A stretch of DNA of 64,000 bases from Channallabes apus (GCA_030522415.1 CM060124.1:27872954-27936953); one strand, 5' to 3'; positions 11,089 to 21,115 are shown, counted from the first letter of the stretch. Program-made: numbers and translations. Notes: generated by a model from the letters alone, not told the origin.

Positions 11089-11472
11089 TGTCAAGATGGA
11101 CTAACCTGAGGTGACCAGAAGACGTAGCTTTAGCGGTTAGCCCAATGTAGCGTGGAGGATAAACCCAAACGCGGAAAGAAGCGAGCAGGCAGGATAACCA
11201 CGCGATTTAGTTTAAGGACTCTCACAAAAACGGAGCAAGGGAAAAACACAAATTTAACCCGCGTCCTAAAAATACACACACAATAGCAAAGACAAAACGG
11301 AACCAACATGTGAGTACTCACGGTTTGCTGAAACGACAGCTGGAGCTGACATGGGCCGAACTCAATGACTGAGCGGTAAGCCATCGTTTGTTTACCTCTT
11401 TTATACTTCCTGGTTTTGCGCCCGTCTTACTTCCGGGTCCTAGTGCCGGGCGCAGATTGAGTGTGTATGACA
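11089..11472 (-). repeat. 3' LTR of chromovirus copy 1
   Basis: 384 bp, identical on reading to the 5' LTR. The polypurine tract GGACAGGGGGGTAC lies immediately inside it at 11486-11473. The pol frame passes through this tract and stops inside the LTR at 11427. Confidence 0.9.
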
Positions 11473-14400
11473 GTACCCCCCTGTCCAGGACTGGCTCCTG
11501 ACGGTCCTGGGATGGAGGATACCCTGTGACGGTAGTCCCGAATTAGCTGGGGGTCGAGAATGAACCGGGCCGGGATCCAAGATCGCTCCTCGGGGCCATA
11601 GCCCTCCCAGTCCACCAGGTATTGCGTACCTTTGCCCCGAGGGCGCGAGTCAAGGATTCGGCGCACGGTGTAGGCGGGACCGCCGTCGATGATCCGGGGA
11701 GGAGGAGCTGGGGGGGTGGGTGGAATCATGGGTGAGGTGATGAAGGGCTTGAACTGGGACAGGTGGAAGACTGGATGGATCCGGAGCGCCGCAGGCAGCT
11801 GGAGCCGGTAGGTGACAGGGTTAATTCTGTGAGTGATGTGGTATGGTCCGATGAATCTGGGGGAAAGTTTCTTTGACTCGGTGCGGAGGCGGAGGTTTTT
11901 TGTGGACAGCCATACCTTGTCACCTACGTGGTATAGTCGTCCCGGAGGATGTCGGCGGCGATGTTGGTGGATGTAGCGGGCATTGGCACGTTGGATGGCC
12001 TGGTTGGTCGTAGTCCAGAGCCGCCGACATCTGCGGACCAACTGTTGGGCTGACGGTACATCAACCTCCGGCTCTGGGTGGTTGAAGATGGTGGGTTGGA
12101 AACCGTGGCATACCTCAAATGGGCTTAGGTTAGTGGCAGAGGAGATGTGGAGGTTGTGTGATAGTTCCGCCCAAATGAGGTAGCGTGCCCAGGAGCGCTG
12201 ACGGTCCGCTACGAAACATCTCAGATAGCGCTCCAGTTGTTGGTTGGTCCGCTCCGTCTGACCGTTAGTCTGTGGGTGGTATCCGGAGGACAGACTGCAG
12301 GTGGAATCGATCAGACGGCAGAAGGCCTTCCAGAACCGGGCTGTGAACTGGGGCCCTCTGTCCGAGACGATATCCTTGGGGAACCCATGCAGACGGACTA
12401 CGTGCTCTAAAATCAGCTCTGCTGTTTCCTTTGCTGACGGGAGTCCGGCGAGAGCCACCAGATGCACGGTCTTAGAGAACCGATCCACGATCGTGAGGAT
12501 GGTGTCTTTTCCTTCGGAGGCCGGCAGGCCCGTGATGAAGTCCACGGCAATGTGCGTCCAGGGCCGTCGAGGGACGGGAAGGGGTTGCAGTTCTCCTGGA
12601 GAGGGTTGGTTGGTGGTCTTTGCCCTGGCACACACTGGGCATGCCTGAACGAACTCTTGGACGTCCCTCGTCATGGATGGCCACCAGAAGTCGCGCTGGA
12701 TAAATTGGAGGGATCGTCGGGTGCCTGGATGGCCCGAAATTGGGGAGGAGTGTCCCCAGCGGAGAACCTCGGGTCTCATCCCTTCAGGCACGAAGAGTCG
12801 TCCAGGTGGCACACCTGCCGGTTCGGTCTCTGTACCTCGTGCCTGGCGCACTCTCGTTTCCAGGTCCAGTTGCAGGGGTGCGATGATCTTGGAAGAGGGG
12901 AGGACAGGCGCGGGGTCCGCCCGGGGGGGGTCCACCTCTAGTTGTCGGGAGAGGGCGTCAGCTTTGGTGTTCTTGGGCCCCGGGCGGTATGAGAGGTGGA
13001 AGTTGTAATTCTCAAAGAATAATGCCCACCGCGCCTGTCGTGGATTTAACTGTTTAATGTTTCGGATGGTGATTAGATTTTGATGGTCCGTCCAGACTAT
13101 GAATGGCTCACTGACGCCCTGGAGCCAGTGACGCCACTCCTCCAGAGCCCACTTTATGGCCAGCAGTTCGCGGTCCCCTACCCCGTATCGCTGCTGAGTG
13201 GAGTCAAATTTTCTGGAGAAAAAACCACAAGGGTGTAGTTTTTGGTCTGGACCTTGCTGTGAGAGGATAGCTCCAGCGCCCACATCTGAAGCATCCACCT
13301 CCACAACGAATGATTTATTGACATCTGGGTGGTGGAGAATCGGTGCAGTGGTGAAGCGGTGACACAGTGATCGAAAAGCGGAGACAGCTGCCGGGTTGAG
13401 GTGAAAAGGGAGAGAGGAAGGACGGGTCAGAGCGGTTAGGGGGGCGGCAACTGTACTGTAGTCCCGGATAAAGCGACGATAGAAGTTCGCAAACCCGAGA
13501 AACCGTTGAAACTGTTTGAGGGTCTTGGGTAGGGGCCAATGACGCACAACCTCTAGCTTCTGCGGGTCCATGGCCACACCCTGGGGCGAGATGACAAAAC
13601 CCAGGAACGTGGTGGAGCGCTCGTGAAAAGCGCACTTTTCCAACTTACAGTACAGTTGGTGGGCGAGTAATCTCTTTAGAACCGCCCTGACGTGCTGGGT
13701 GTATTCTTCCATGGTGCGTGAATAAATTAAAATATCGTCCAGGTATGCGAATGCCCACCGACCGAGCATGTCCCGAAGGACGTCGTTAATGAAGTGTTGG
13801 AATGCGGCGGGGGCATTGCACAGTCCAAATGGGATGACAAGAGTTTCATAATGTCCGGTGGGGGTGATGAATGCCGTCTTCCACTCATCGCCCTCTCTGA
13901 TGCGCACCAAGTTGTAGGCGCTCCGGAGGTCCAACTTCGTAAAGATGGTGGCGCCAGAGAGGGCGTCCAGGGCTGAGTTGGTAAGAGGCAGAGGATGTCG
14001 ATTTTTGATGGTGAGATGGTTGAGCCCCCGATAGTCGACACAAGGGCGAAGTTCCCCGCCTCTCTTCTTCACGAAGAAGAACCCCGCGGCGGCAGGTGAG
14101 GAGGAGGGCCTGATGGTGCCTTGGCGCAGGGCGTTGTTTACATATTCCTCCATCACCTGGGTCTCGGTGGGTGTGAGTGAGTAGAGATGGCCGCGGGGGG
14201 GGATCGTACCGGGTTGGAGGTCTATGGCGAGGTCGTATGGACGATGAGGAGGAAGATGGGTGGCTCGTCGCCTGCAGAAAACCTCTGCTAGGTCTCGGTA
14301 TGGTTCGGGGATGGAGTTGGTGTCGACGTCGGGGGCCTCGGACTCCCTAGAGCACGTCCCAGCCGCTGCCCGTAGGCATAGTTCGTTGCAGGTCGCGCCC

Positions 14401-14879
14401 CACTGAAGGATCCGATTCTGGGTCCAGGAGATTAGAGGGTCATGTTGGAGCAGCCAGGGATGACCAAGGATGATGGGTGGAGATGAGATGGAGGTGACGA
14501 AGAATTTTAACTGTTCATGGTGTTGGTTGATGGAGACGGTGATGGGTTCTGTTCGGGTGCTGATTGGGCTGGTGGAGAGGGGGCGACCGTCGACAGAGGT
14601 GATGCGAACGGGCTGGGATAACGCCTCGAGTTTTACCCCCAGGGTTTTGGCATATGCAGAGTCAATGAAGTTACCTGCTGCCCCGGAGTCGATGAACGCA
14701 GCACTTCGGATCCGTTTGTGGCCAACCTGGAGGTGTACCTGGACCGTGAGACGGGAGGAGTTGGTGGTGATGGCGGAGAGACGAAGGGGACCCGGCGAGT
14801 CTCTCTCTCCTCTCACCGGGCCTGGGCGTTTCCCGGTCTGAGCGGGCATGTTGCCCTGTGATGTGTAGCTGACCCGCAA
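11427..14879 (-). CDS. pol: Chromovirus pol polyprotein, copy 1
   Basis: An uninterrupted 1150-codon frame in -1 phase to gag. It has no ATG near its start, so the usable part begins at the slippery site (14834). Domains by residue: protease DSG at 64-66; RT from about 220 with catalytic YLDD at 379-382; RNase H with D529 (VDASD), D598 (TDHQ) and D641 (ADALSR); HHCC integrase finger around 710-750; integrase core D780, D840, E876 (TNGQTER); and a chromodomain near the end ([31 protein letters not shown]). All catalytic residues are present. The last codons run through the polypurine tract into the 3' LTR. Length is normal for chromoviruses. It is about 95% identical in protein to copy 2. It would copy and integrate the element, with the chromodomain steering it to chromatin. 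Confidence 0.95.
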   Translation of the reverse strand: MRVSYTSQGNMPAQTGKRPGPVRGERDSPGPLRLSAITTNSSRLTVQVHLQVGHKRIRSAAFIDSGAAGNFIDSAYAKTLGVKLEALSQPVRITSVDGRPLSTSPISTRTEPITVSINQHHEQLKFFVTSISSPPIILGHPWLLQHDPLISWTQNRILQWGATCNELCLRAAAGTCSRESEAPDVDTNSIPEPYRDLAEVFCRRRATHLPPHRPYDLAIDLQPGTIPPRGHLYSLTPTETQVMEEYVNNALRQGTIRPSSSPAAAGFFFVKKRGGELRPCVDYRGLNHLTIKNRHPLPLTNSALDALSGATIFTKLDLRSAYNLVRIREGDEWKTAFITPTGHYETLVIPFGLCNAPAAFQHFINDVLRDMLGRWAFAYLDDILIYSRTMEEYTQHVRAVLKRLLAHQLYCKLEKCAFHERSTTFLGFVISPQGVAMDPQKLEVVRHWPLPKTLKQFQRFLGFANFYRRFIRDYSTVAAPLTALTRPSSLPFHLNPAAVSAFRSLCHRFTTAPILHHPDVNKSFVVEVDASDVGAGAILSQQGPDQKLHPCGFFSRKFDSTQQRYGVGDRELLAIKWALEEWRHWLQGVSEPFIVWTDHQNLITIRNIKQLNPRQARWALFFENYNFHLSYRPGPKNTKADALSRQLEVDPPRADPAPVLPSSKIIAPLQLDLETRVRQARGTETEPAGVPPGRLFVPEGMRPEVLRWGHSSPISGHPGTRRSLQFIQRDFWWPSMTRDVQEFVQACPVCARAKTTNQPSPGELQPLPVPRRPWTHIAVDFITGLPASEGKDTILTIVDRFSKTVHLVALAGLPSAKETAELILEHVVRLHGFPKDIVSDRGPQFTARFWKAFCRLIDSTCSLSSGYHPQTNGQTERTNQQLERYLRCFVADRQRSWARYLIWAELSHNLHISSATNLSPFEVCHGFQPTIFNHPEPEVDVPSAQQLVRRCRRLWTTTNQAIQRANARYIHQHRRRHPPGRLYHVGDKVWLSTKNLRLRTESKKLSPRFIGPYHITHRINPVTYRLQLPAALRIHPVFHLSQFKPFITSPMIPPTPPAPPPRIIDGGPAYTVRRILDSRPRGKGTQYLVDWEGYGPEERSWIPARFILDPQLIRDYRHRVSSIPGPSGASPGQGGTVIHTQSAPGTRTRK

Positions 14880-15861
14880 TAGGCACAGAGCCCTTCACGA
14901 AAACGTCTCTCCCGTTCTGCAGCGGTCAAGGAGGCGCGTCCTAGTTGCATGGGTTCCCCGGCTCCGGTGTCAACCACGGCAGGAGGTGGAGAACCGACAT
15001 GTCCCGGGGTGGCGTAGGTGGCGGAGTCTGCGGGGCGTGGAGTGGTGACAGTGAAGGCGGGTGGTGGTCGTGACGTGGTGACGGCGAAGGTGGGTGCAGG
15101 TGGCAGGGTGCGAGGGGCTGGCCTCGGACGAGAGAGGAGGCGCTGGTCGATCCGGAGAGCGAGTTGGATTAGGCCCTCCAGGGTCGCAGGAAGCTCTCGC
15201 CCGGCTAGTTCGTCCTTAATCCGAGAAGCCAGTCCCTCGTAGTAGGATGTTCGGAGTGCTGCATCGCCCCACGTTGTTTGGACGGCGAGAGTGCGAAACT
15301 CGGCCGTATAGCGGCTCACGGGCAATCCTCCCTGCCTCAGGTGATAAAGTCTGGTGTCGGTCTCCACCTCGCCCGCTGGATGTTCGAAAGTGAGTTTGAG
15401 TTGGTGAGTGAACTCATTGTAAGAGTGGGCGGTGTCTGTATCTGCCCGTAAAACTGCCGTGGCCCACTCTGCTGCCTGCCCTTTTAGCAACGAGACGAGA
15501 AGAGCAATGCGGAGACGATCGGTGGAGTATTTGGTGGCATTAAACTCAAACACCAGATCGAGAGCTGTTAGAAAAACGCTGCACTTCCCGTCCGTGCCGT
15601 TCCACTTCTCTGGTAGAGAAAGAAAAACATCAGAAGGAGGGGGGGGGGGGGATGCGGCGCCGCGGCCCCCGCGGCGTGCGATCGAGCAGTGACGTCACCA
15701 ACAGCTGCGCGGAGATCCGTATTCTCCCGCCGGAGCTCAGCGACCTCGCGGCGGAGGGAAGCGAGATCCGCGGTGAGCTGATTGATTAGCGCCGCATGCT
15801 GATCTACAACGTCGCAGAGACTCGCATAATCCGCTGGGTTTACCGCGGAGGGCTCAGTCAT
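14813..15861 (-). pseudogene. gag: Chromovirus gag, copy 1 (one frameshift)
   Basis: The start codon is at 15861-15859, three bases from the LTR, giving MTEPSAVNPADYASL. A coiled-coil-like segment follows (LRREVAELRRENTDLRAAV), then a proline run coded by a homopolymer of 13 G on the plus strand (15639-15651). Copy 2 has 14 bases there, so this copy is shifted and its first frame closes at 15568. The rest is open (15553-14813). It carries the capsid-like region and a CX2CX4HX4C zinc knuckle ([14 protein letters not shown]) near the end. Gag would package element RNA. The single lesion lies in a homopolymer and could be an assembly error. Confidence 0.88.
14828..14834 (-). promoter_or_regulatory. 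-1 frameshift slippery heptamer, copy 1
   Basis: Element sense reads GGGAAAC, placed as G GGA AAC in the gag frame (gag codons CCG GGA AAC). It lies six codons before the gag stop and inside the 67-nt gag-pol overlap. Slipping back one base enters pol as GKRPGPV. The same heptamer drives -1 frameshifting in the sushi-derived mammalian gene PEG10. Confidence 0.82.
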
Positions 15862-15862
15862 T
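15852..15862 (-). promoter_or_regulatory. Predicted self-priming primer-binding site, copy 1
   Basis: In element sense this reads AATGACTGAGC, one base inside the 5' LTR. It is exactly complementary to GCTCAGTCATT at 16149-16139 in the LTR, at the expected RNA 5' end. That is the geometry of self-primed Tf1/sushi elements, which use the first 11 nt of their own RNA instead of a tRNA. The gag ATG lies within it. Confidence 0.7.
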
Positions 15863-15863
15863 C

Positions 15864-16247
15864 TGTCAAGATGGACTAACCTGAGGTGACCAGAAGACGT
15901 AGCTTTAGCGGTTAGCCCAATGTAGCGTGGAGGATAAACCCAAACGCGGAAAGAAGCGAGCAGGCAGGATAACCACGCGATTTAGTTTAAGGACTCTCAC
16001 AAAAACGGAGCAAGGGAAAAACACAAATTTAACCCGCGTCCTAAAAATACACACACAATAGCAAAGACAAAACGGAACCAACATGTGAGTACTCACGGTT
16101 TGCTGAAACGACAGCTGGAGCTGACATGGGCCGAACTCAATGACTGAGCGGTAAGCCATCGTTTGTTTACCTCTTTTATACTTCCTGGTTTTGCGCCCGT
16201 CTTACTTCCGGGTCCTAGTGCCGGGCGCAGATTGAGTGTGTATGACA
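15864..16247 (-). repeat. 5' LTR of chromovirus copy 1
   Basis: 384 bp, apparently identical to 11089-11472. In element sense a TATAAAA box lies at 16180-16174. A predicted transcript start at 16149 leaves a U3 of only about 98 bp. A GTGAGT donor-like site and a CACCTCAG acceptor-like site also occur in the R/U5 part. Confidence 0.9.
16174..16180 (-). promoter_or_regulatory. TATA box of chromovirus copy 1
   Basis: TATAAAA in element sense, 31 nt upstream of the 11-nt segment (16149-16139) that matches the primer-binding site. The same motif is at the same place in the 3' LTR. Confidence 0.7.
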
Positions 16248-16380
16248 GTCATGCATCATAAGTTGACAATCGTAAGTTGGTCTGTGATGTCATTCTACTA
16301 TTACATGCATTTGTGTGACTGTGATATGATTGAGAGTTCAGTTTAGATGTGGAAGGCTACGGAAACACAAGCTTTTGACC

Positions 16381-16524
16381 GTCAGCTAACGAGAGCTCCC
16401 GGTAAGCTAAGAATGTAAGATACAACAACTAGGTTGTTGCAAACGTAAGCTCGTCAGCTAATGAGAGCTCCCGGTAAGCTAAGAATGTAAGATACAGCAA
16501 CTAGGTTGTTGTAACCGTAAGCTC
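16381..16524 (+). repeat. 72-bp tandem duplication inside the Pao LTR
   Basis: The unit starting GTCAGCTAACGAGAGCTCCC at 16381 is repeated at 16453 with few differences, followed by a decayed partial third copy around 16550-16610 (GATACAGCAAACAGGTTGTTG). Repeated blocks in U3/R regions of LTRs often carry enhancer activity; that role is inference. Confidence 0.65.
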
Positions 16525-16812
16525 CCGTAAGTGGATATATACAGCAAGAGTGTTGTTATATTCGTAAGCTAAGACTGTAATTTGTAAGATACAGCAAACA
16601 GGTTGTTGTAAAAGTCAGAGATTTGCCAGATGCAGCAACTGGTGTCTGTAATCACAGTGGATTTACTCAAGACGACTGTATGAAGTGTTGATTCTTTGAT
16701 GCTGACAAAATAAACTACAAGAGACAAAGATATTGGACTTCTGTCGTGTGAGTGAAACTTTACGACAAAGCTACGCGTCAAAACTGGTGAAATAATATGA
16801 CCGCATCTACAA

Positions 16813-17212
16813 CACGGGAAAAATAATATACGTACACGGGAAAAATAATACACTTACATGGGAAAAATAATATATTTACAAGGGAAAAATAATATACGTA
16901 CACGGGAAAAATAATATACGTACACAGGAAAAAGCACACATTTGCAACAGGAAAATAATGTACTTACACGGGAAAATAATATACTTACACGGGATAATAT
17001 ACTTACACGGGAAAATAATATACTTACAAGGGAAAAATAATATACGTACACGGGAAAAATAATACACTTACACGGGAAAAATTATACATACATGGGAAAA
17101 ATAATATACGTACACGGGTAAAATAATATACGTACACGGGAAAAATAATATACGTGCACAGGAAAAATAGTACACTCACAAGGGAAAAATAATACACCAC
17201 AAGGGCGAAATA
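16813..17212. repeat. Minisatellite, ~22-bp unit, about 18-20 copies
   Basis: Repeated units of the type ACGGGAAAAATAATATACGT with variants (CTTACA, CATACA, shortened forms) run head to tail. The array starts about 45 bp beyond the end of the Pao LTR. Antisense frames through it give repetitive IIFPC peptides that are artefacts. Confidence 0.85.
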
Positions 17213-17390
17213 AACTTAAATTATAGTTTCAATTTAAGACAAAATGAATAGTTGTTTTTTTAGGCATTTATTTTGATTTGTCTAACTCAAACAATCATGT
17301 ATGAGATTTTATTAAGTAAAAGTAAAGGCGCTATATAAAATAAAGGTGCTATATAAAATAAACTTATTATTATTATTATTATAACCTTTT
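17213..17390 (+). repeat. Retroposon 3' tail with duplicated GCTATATAAAATAAA
   Basis: GGCGCTATATAAAATAAA is followed by GGTGCTATATAAAATAAA and then (TTA)n at 17367-17385. This is the usual 3' end of a class of fish retroposons. The upstream body is too decayed to name. Confidence 0.45.
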
Positions 17391-17754
17391 TATTACTGTT
17401 AAATTTACAAGACCACAGAATCATTTATTAGAGTGTATCAATAGCTCTGGTTCAGATTTTTCATGTTTGTTGTGTAAAGTACTCATGTGGAAATTACAGT
17501 ACCAACACTATTGTATTTCGTCGATACAACATTTTTTTAAAACTGCAGCGAGTGAAAATGTCACGTTGCGCCACCTGGCGGTCATTTTACGAATGACTTT
17601 GAAATGCAACTGATTTATTTTGACCGCTGTCGTTTTTACGCGGCGGTAAGTGTGGTGGTAATAACCATTCCAATTGGGTACCTACTGTATGCCATTCTGT
17701 TCCTCATGTAGCACGCATTTCATACTGTAGCTAACATAACATCTCCTTGACAAT
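17391..17754. other. Spacer, nothing recognised
   Basis: AT-rich, with a somewhat GC-richer block at 17540-17660. No ORF or repeat recognised. Confidence 0.4.
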
Positions 17755-17975
17755 CCTTACTGGTGGACAATGGTCAGTTCCTCACCTGCCATTTGATTCC
17801 AGTCACTGCCCAAACCCAGCCACTGGATGCAGGGTGCCTTAATTTCTAATCCCAAGCTTGGGTCGAATAAAAGGGTTACATCAGGAAGCACATCCATCAT
17901 AAAACCTGTGCCAAGTTGAATGCAAATCAAATGTTCCGCAAGCAAGAAGCCCACCATTGAGCCACCAGTTCCCTA
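17755..17975 (-). repeat. SINE-like relic (family shared with 44700-44800)
   Basis: In minus sense it reads GGTGGCTCAATGGTGGGCTT, a tRNA-like head with an A-box-like stretch. It continues with CTTCCTGATGTAACCCTTTT and CCCAAGCTTGGGA, a block also seen in altered form at 44745-44785. It is strongly decayed. Confidence 0.45.
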
Positions 17976-18995
17976 TCATTGTTCACTAGTAAGTATTGTC
18001 AACGTGTGTAAGTTAATGTCATGCATGAACATGCAAGTTTAGCTTTGAAGAGCAGAGGAAAAACAGAGGAACTAGTCGACCTTCAGGTCCACCTATAGTT
18101 ATCATTGATAGAAAAATCCAAAATATGACACAAGGGTACAAAGTACACCACATTTCACACATTTCCAGTATGTTTAAATTCCCCATAATATTTGTCAAAT
18201 GTATTTTTGTTCAGCACAAATAAAACCTGCATCTTTGTCTAAATAAATGAGTTGTTTCTAGTTTTTATATCATGCGTCTTAGAACTCGGTACTTAATTTA
18301 CATTCCAGGGAATTACCAAGGCCTTCATGAATTAAATCCAGTGTGTTAGACCAGGAAAACAACAACAAGGTAAAATGAACTGCATTAACAAGCGATAAGA
18401 AAATCCAACACGCTCCAGGGTTAATCCTTTAAAAGCCGGTTTCTGCGTGAGCAAACGCACACACAGTCGTCTTGCAAACAGAAGGCCAAAATATAGGCTT
18501 TAAATTTTTATTATAGTACACATGCTGTAGATGGAATTATAATTTAATGCATATATGGCTTTTTTTTTTCTTTGAATTTAGTTTTTGCAGTTTATTATAG
18601 CTTAGAGCTACACACATACATAAGGAAATTTGATCATTCATTCACCCATAGGAAAACAGTTAAATTCCACTGAAGCAGCATTTTTCAAGGCTGACAGATT
18701 TCCTGTATGTTTCTGGGCAGCTGCGGCTGTTATTTAGAAAAAGACATGCAAATTTAATTATTTTCCAGCCAGAGGCACCTTGTTGTGGCTGCATTGTCAA
18801 AATCATGTTGATCATATTGTATTGACCTCAGACTTAAAGCTCAGATGGGAATAAAATCAATAAAACTTGCTGAGAATTTTTTAAACAATTTAAATGCAAG
18901 TTACATGTATTTTGCTGATTAACATACATTCTTTATTTAACATATTTCATATTTTATTATACCTTGTACTATACAGCTATACTATATGTATTATA
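17976..18995. other. Unrecognised AT-rich DNA, possible conserved non-coding block
   Basis: No coding frame or repeat family recognised. The 18680-18860 stretch has a different texture: less low-complexity, with ATGCAAAT and TAATTA motifs close together at about 18747-18761. Confidence 0.35.
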
Positions 18996-18999
18996 CCGT

Positions 19000-19028
19000 A
19001 TTATCTATCTATCTATCTATCTATCTAT
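19000..19028. repeat. (TATC)n microsatellite
   Basis: About six to seven uninterrupted TATC units followed by a T run. Confidence 0.9.
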
Positions 19029-19394
19029 TTTTTTTTCTATAGTGAAGTTACGCAATTATTGTTTTGGTCTCTTGTGTGTGGTCCAAAAGTGTTGCACAAC
19101 AAGAATTCAATAAAGAAAAGTGGATTCTTTTACAAGATCACAATGACAGAATCAATAAAAAACATATATGAGGCTGTTTATTACTGCTGGTTGTGTAGAA
19201 GTGTGTGTGTGGGGTGGAAGATTTAGAGCTTTTATTTGTCAGCACATTTCGCTCTAAAGTTTGCTGAGTCGCTCTTAGTCAGTTGCTGTCAAATGGTGCC
19301 TTTTAACTTTTTGACTTTCTGTTTCAGTCAGCTGAAAACAAAGACCCCTAACAATCCAGCATAGAGAGAGAGAGAGAAAGAGAGGGAGAGAACA

Positions 19395-19442
19395 ATGTTG
19401 CCTAGCACAGGATTGAGGGTTCAATACCCACCTTGCTCTGTG

Positions 19443-19532
<90 letters not shown>

Positions 19533-19574
19533 GAGTTTGCATAATCTCCCTGTGCTTGGTCCCAAAATTGCCCA

Positions 19575-19621
<47 letters not shown>

Positions 19622-19695
19622 CCTGTCCAGGATGTACCCCCCCCCCCCCACCCCCCTATAACCCTGTATACTGGATACAGGATAAAACTGTACCT
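19395..19695 (+). mobile_element. Decayed tRNA-derived SINE expanded by (GT)n
   Basis: The order is that of the SINE at 5966-6316, read in plus sense: a B-box-like GGTTCAATACCCACC at 19420, then GAGTTTGCATAATCTCCCTGTGCTTGG, AAATTGCCCATAG, and CCCTGTCCAGGATGTACC. The two GT arrays (19446-19530 and 19578-19618) fill the places where the family has short CA/GT runs. This is a clear case of microsatellite growth from SINE-internal seeds. Confidence 0.65.
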
Positions 19696-19895
19696 GGTCA
19701 GTAGCTAGATAAAAACCAGTGACACACATTGCTATGAATTTTCAGTTAGGATACTAGAAACAGGAATTAATAAACACAATAAGCATTATAGTCTGTATTT
19801 ACAGTTTTTTTTTTAGAGTCAGCATTTATACATGGAAAATTTTACATATTCAGACCATTGATATGCAGGTACTTCCATTAATTTGTTCTTTATAC

Positions 19896-19932
<37 letters not shown>

Positions 19933-19945
19933 ACACACACACACA

Positions 19946-19996
<51 letters not shown>
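19896..19996. repeat. (AC)n microsatellite
   Basis: About 100 bp of AC with a few AGAC interruptions. Confidence 0.9.
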
Positions 19997-19998
<2 letters not shown>

Positions 19999-20100
19999 TC
20001 ACTCACTTACTAGAAATGCCAACTAACCCAATCTTTGGAAACCTAGACTGCCCAGAGGAAACTCACCAAGCACAGACAGAACATATGAACTCCATACTCC
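19997..20100 (-). repeat. SINE body fragment
   Basis: TTTGGAAACCTAGACTGCCC and GAGGAAACTCACCAAGCACAG match the SINE body with many changes. It adjoins the AC array, as in the intact SINE. Confidence 0.5.
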
Positions 20101-21081
20101 ATACTATGAGTTCTATACTCTTCAGTGAGGAAAGCATTGATTTTTATTTTTTGTTTGTGTTCTTGTTGATTAGGACAAGTCCAATTATTTTAGTTCTGAC
20201 CACATCACTGTCTTGGCAATGATTTGTTATCTGAGTGTATTTAACTCTAATGTGTTAGTTCTCCATTAGCTCATCTATGTATATCCTGTTGTGTCACTGT
20301 TTCATTGCAAAGTCTCTGTGCATTTCCCGACACATTAAGGTGTCTGGTCATTTCCAGATTTTGTTCATTTCCGTTCCATGTTTCTGATTACTGATTATTT
20401 AAATTGAATAGTCTGTGTAAGCACTCTGAATATCAATACTGATGTTTGCAATTTCAGTCATAACTATTAACTACATGTGCAAAATCAATATGCAAGCAGA
20501 TATGCTGTACAAACACATTACACAAATATTATTATAGAAAAACAAATTTGGCCACACACAAGATGGCACACACACACCACGCACAAATAGTGTAATTTGC
20601 CAGCTTCAATTTAAAGTGATTGCTGTAATAGTGAATTTAATCAATCTGACAGGACAGGCTGCGAGCTAACCTTCTCACTCCGCTCTGTTACACCGAACAC
20701 ACCCCGGGGAACACCGAACCACAGACACATATCAAAACATCAACCTTGAATTCGCCTCATCACTCCCATATGGTGCAATCAGGGGAGGTTTCAGGTTGTT
20801 ACACAAATGTGCAGAATGTACTTCAGGCACAGCACACCAAAGTATTTTACATATCCAAAAGGATTTATAGTGTATAATAGTATGATGTTTGCTGCCTCTT
20901 GCAACTGCTTTGATCCAGAGTGAAACACAATTACTGTAATTAAGGGGTTAAAGGAATTCACATTTTGAACATTTAGTATGTTTTTCTGACAAACTGTTTC
21001 TTTTGTTTAATAATTTCCCTATGTGTGCAATAAAATATCCAATGTGGCCAGACAACACACATGTATTATAGTAACTGATTA

Positions 21082-21115
<34 letters not shown>

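Larger units (their letters stand above)
11089..16247 (-). mobile_element. Ty3/Gypsy chromovirus (sushi-like), copy 1, complete with two LTRs
   Basis: The element is 5159 bp. The 384-bp LTRs at 11089-11472 and 15864-16247 read as identical, beginning TGTC and ending GACA in element sense. The 5-bp target duplication GTCAT is at 11084-11088 and 16248-16252. Gag and pol lie between the LTRs on the minus strand, with pol in the -1 frame. A chromodomain closes pol, which defines the chromovirus lineage. It is inserted in the Pao 3' LTR. Identical LTRs imply a very recent insertion. Confidence 0.93.
7640..16767 (+). mobile_element. BEL/Pao LTR retrotransposon, 5'-truncated, split by a chromovirus
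   Basis: The coding part (7640-10737) contains RT, RNase H-like, integrase and C-terminal pol segments in order. The 5' LTR, gag and protease are missing; the element starts inside the RT. A purine tract AGGGGCTGGAA precedes a 3' LTR beginning TGTAAGAGCC at 10932. That LTR is interrupted at 11089 by chromovirus copy 1 and resumes at 16253 (16248-16252 is the second copy of the target duplication). It ends near 16767 in TTACGACA after an AATAAA at about 16708. The LTR end is estimated. Confidence 0.75.

Noticed and set aside
12301..12941. Plus-strand frames of 115 and 159 codons opposite chromovirus pol
   Set aside because: Antisense shadows of the GC-rich pol gene; the corresponding frames in copy 2 (46936-47372) have the same origin.
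15905..16159. 84-codon frame present in the LTRs of chromovirus copy 1 (also 11130-11384; shorter versions in copy 2)
   Set aside because: Its ATG lies upstream of the predicted transcript start and the peptide has no recognisable domain. It recurs only because the LTRs are duplicated.
11084..16252. The two chromovirus copies as a segmental duplication of one insertion
   Set aside because: Target duplications (GTCAT and GTAGA) and flanks differ, and each copy has its own LTR variants shared by both its LTRs. They are separate insertions.
16854..17067. Two minus-strand frames of repetitive Y/F/P/C peptides
   Set aside because: They are read through the 22-bp minisatellite and have no independent support.
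16813..17212. CRISPR-like regular repeats
   Set aside because: Units are contiguous with no unique spacers, there are no cas genes, and the host is a fish. It is a minisatellite.
19421..20222. Frames rich in His-Thr or Cys-Val
   Set aside because: They are translations of GT/AC microsatellites.
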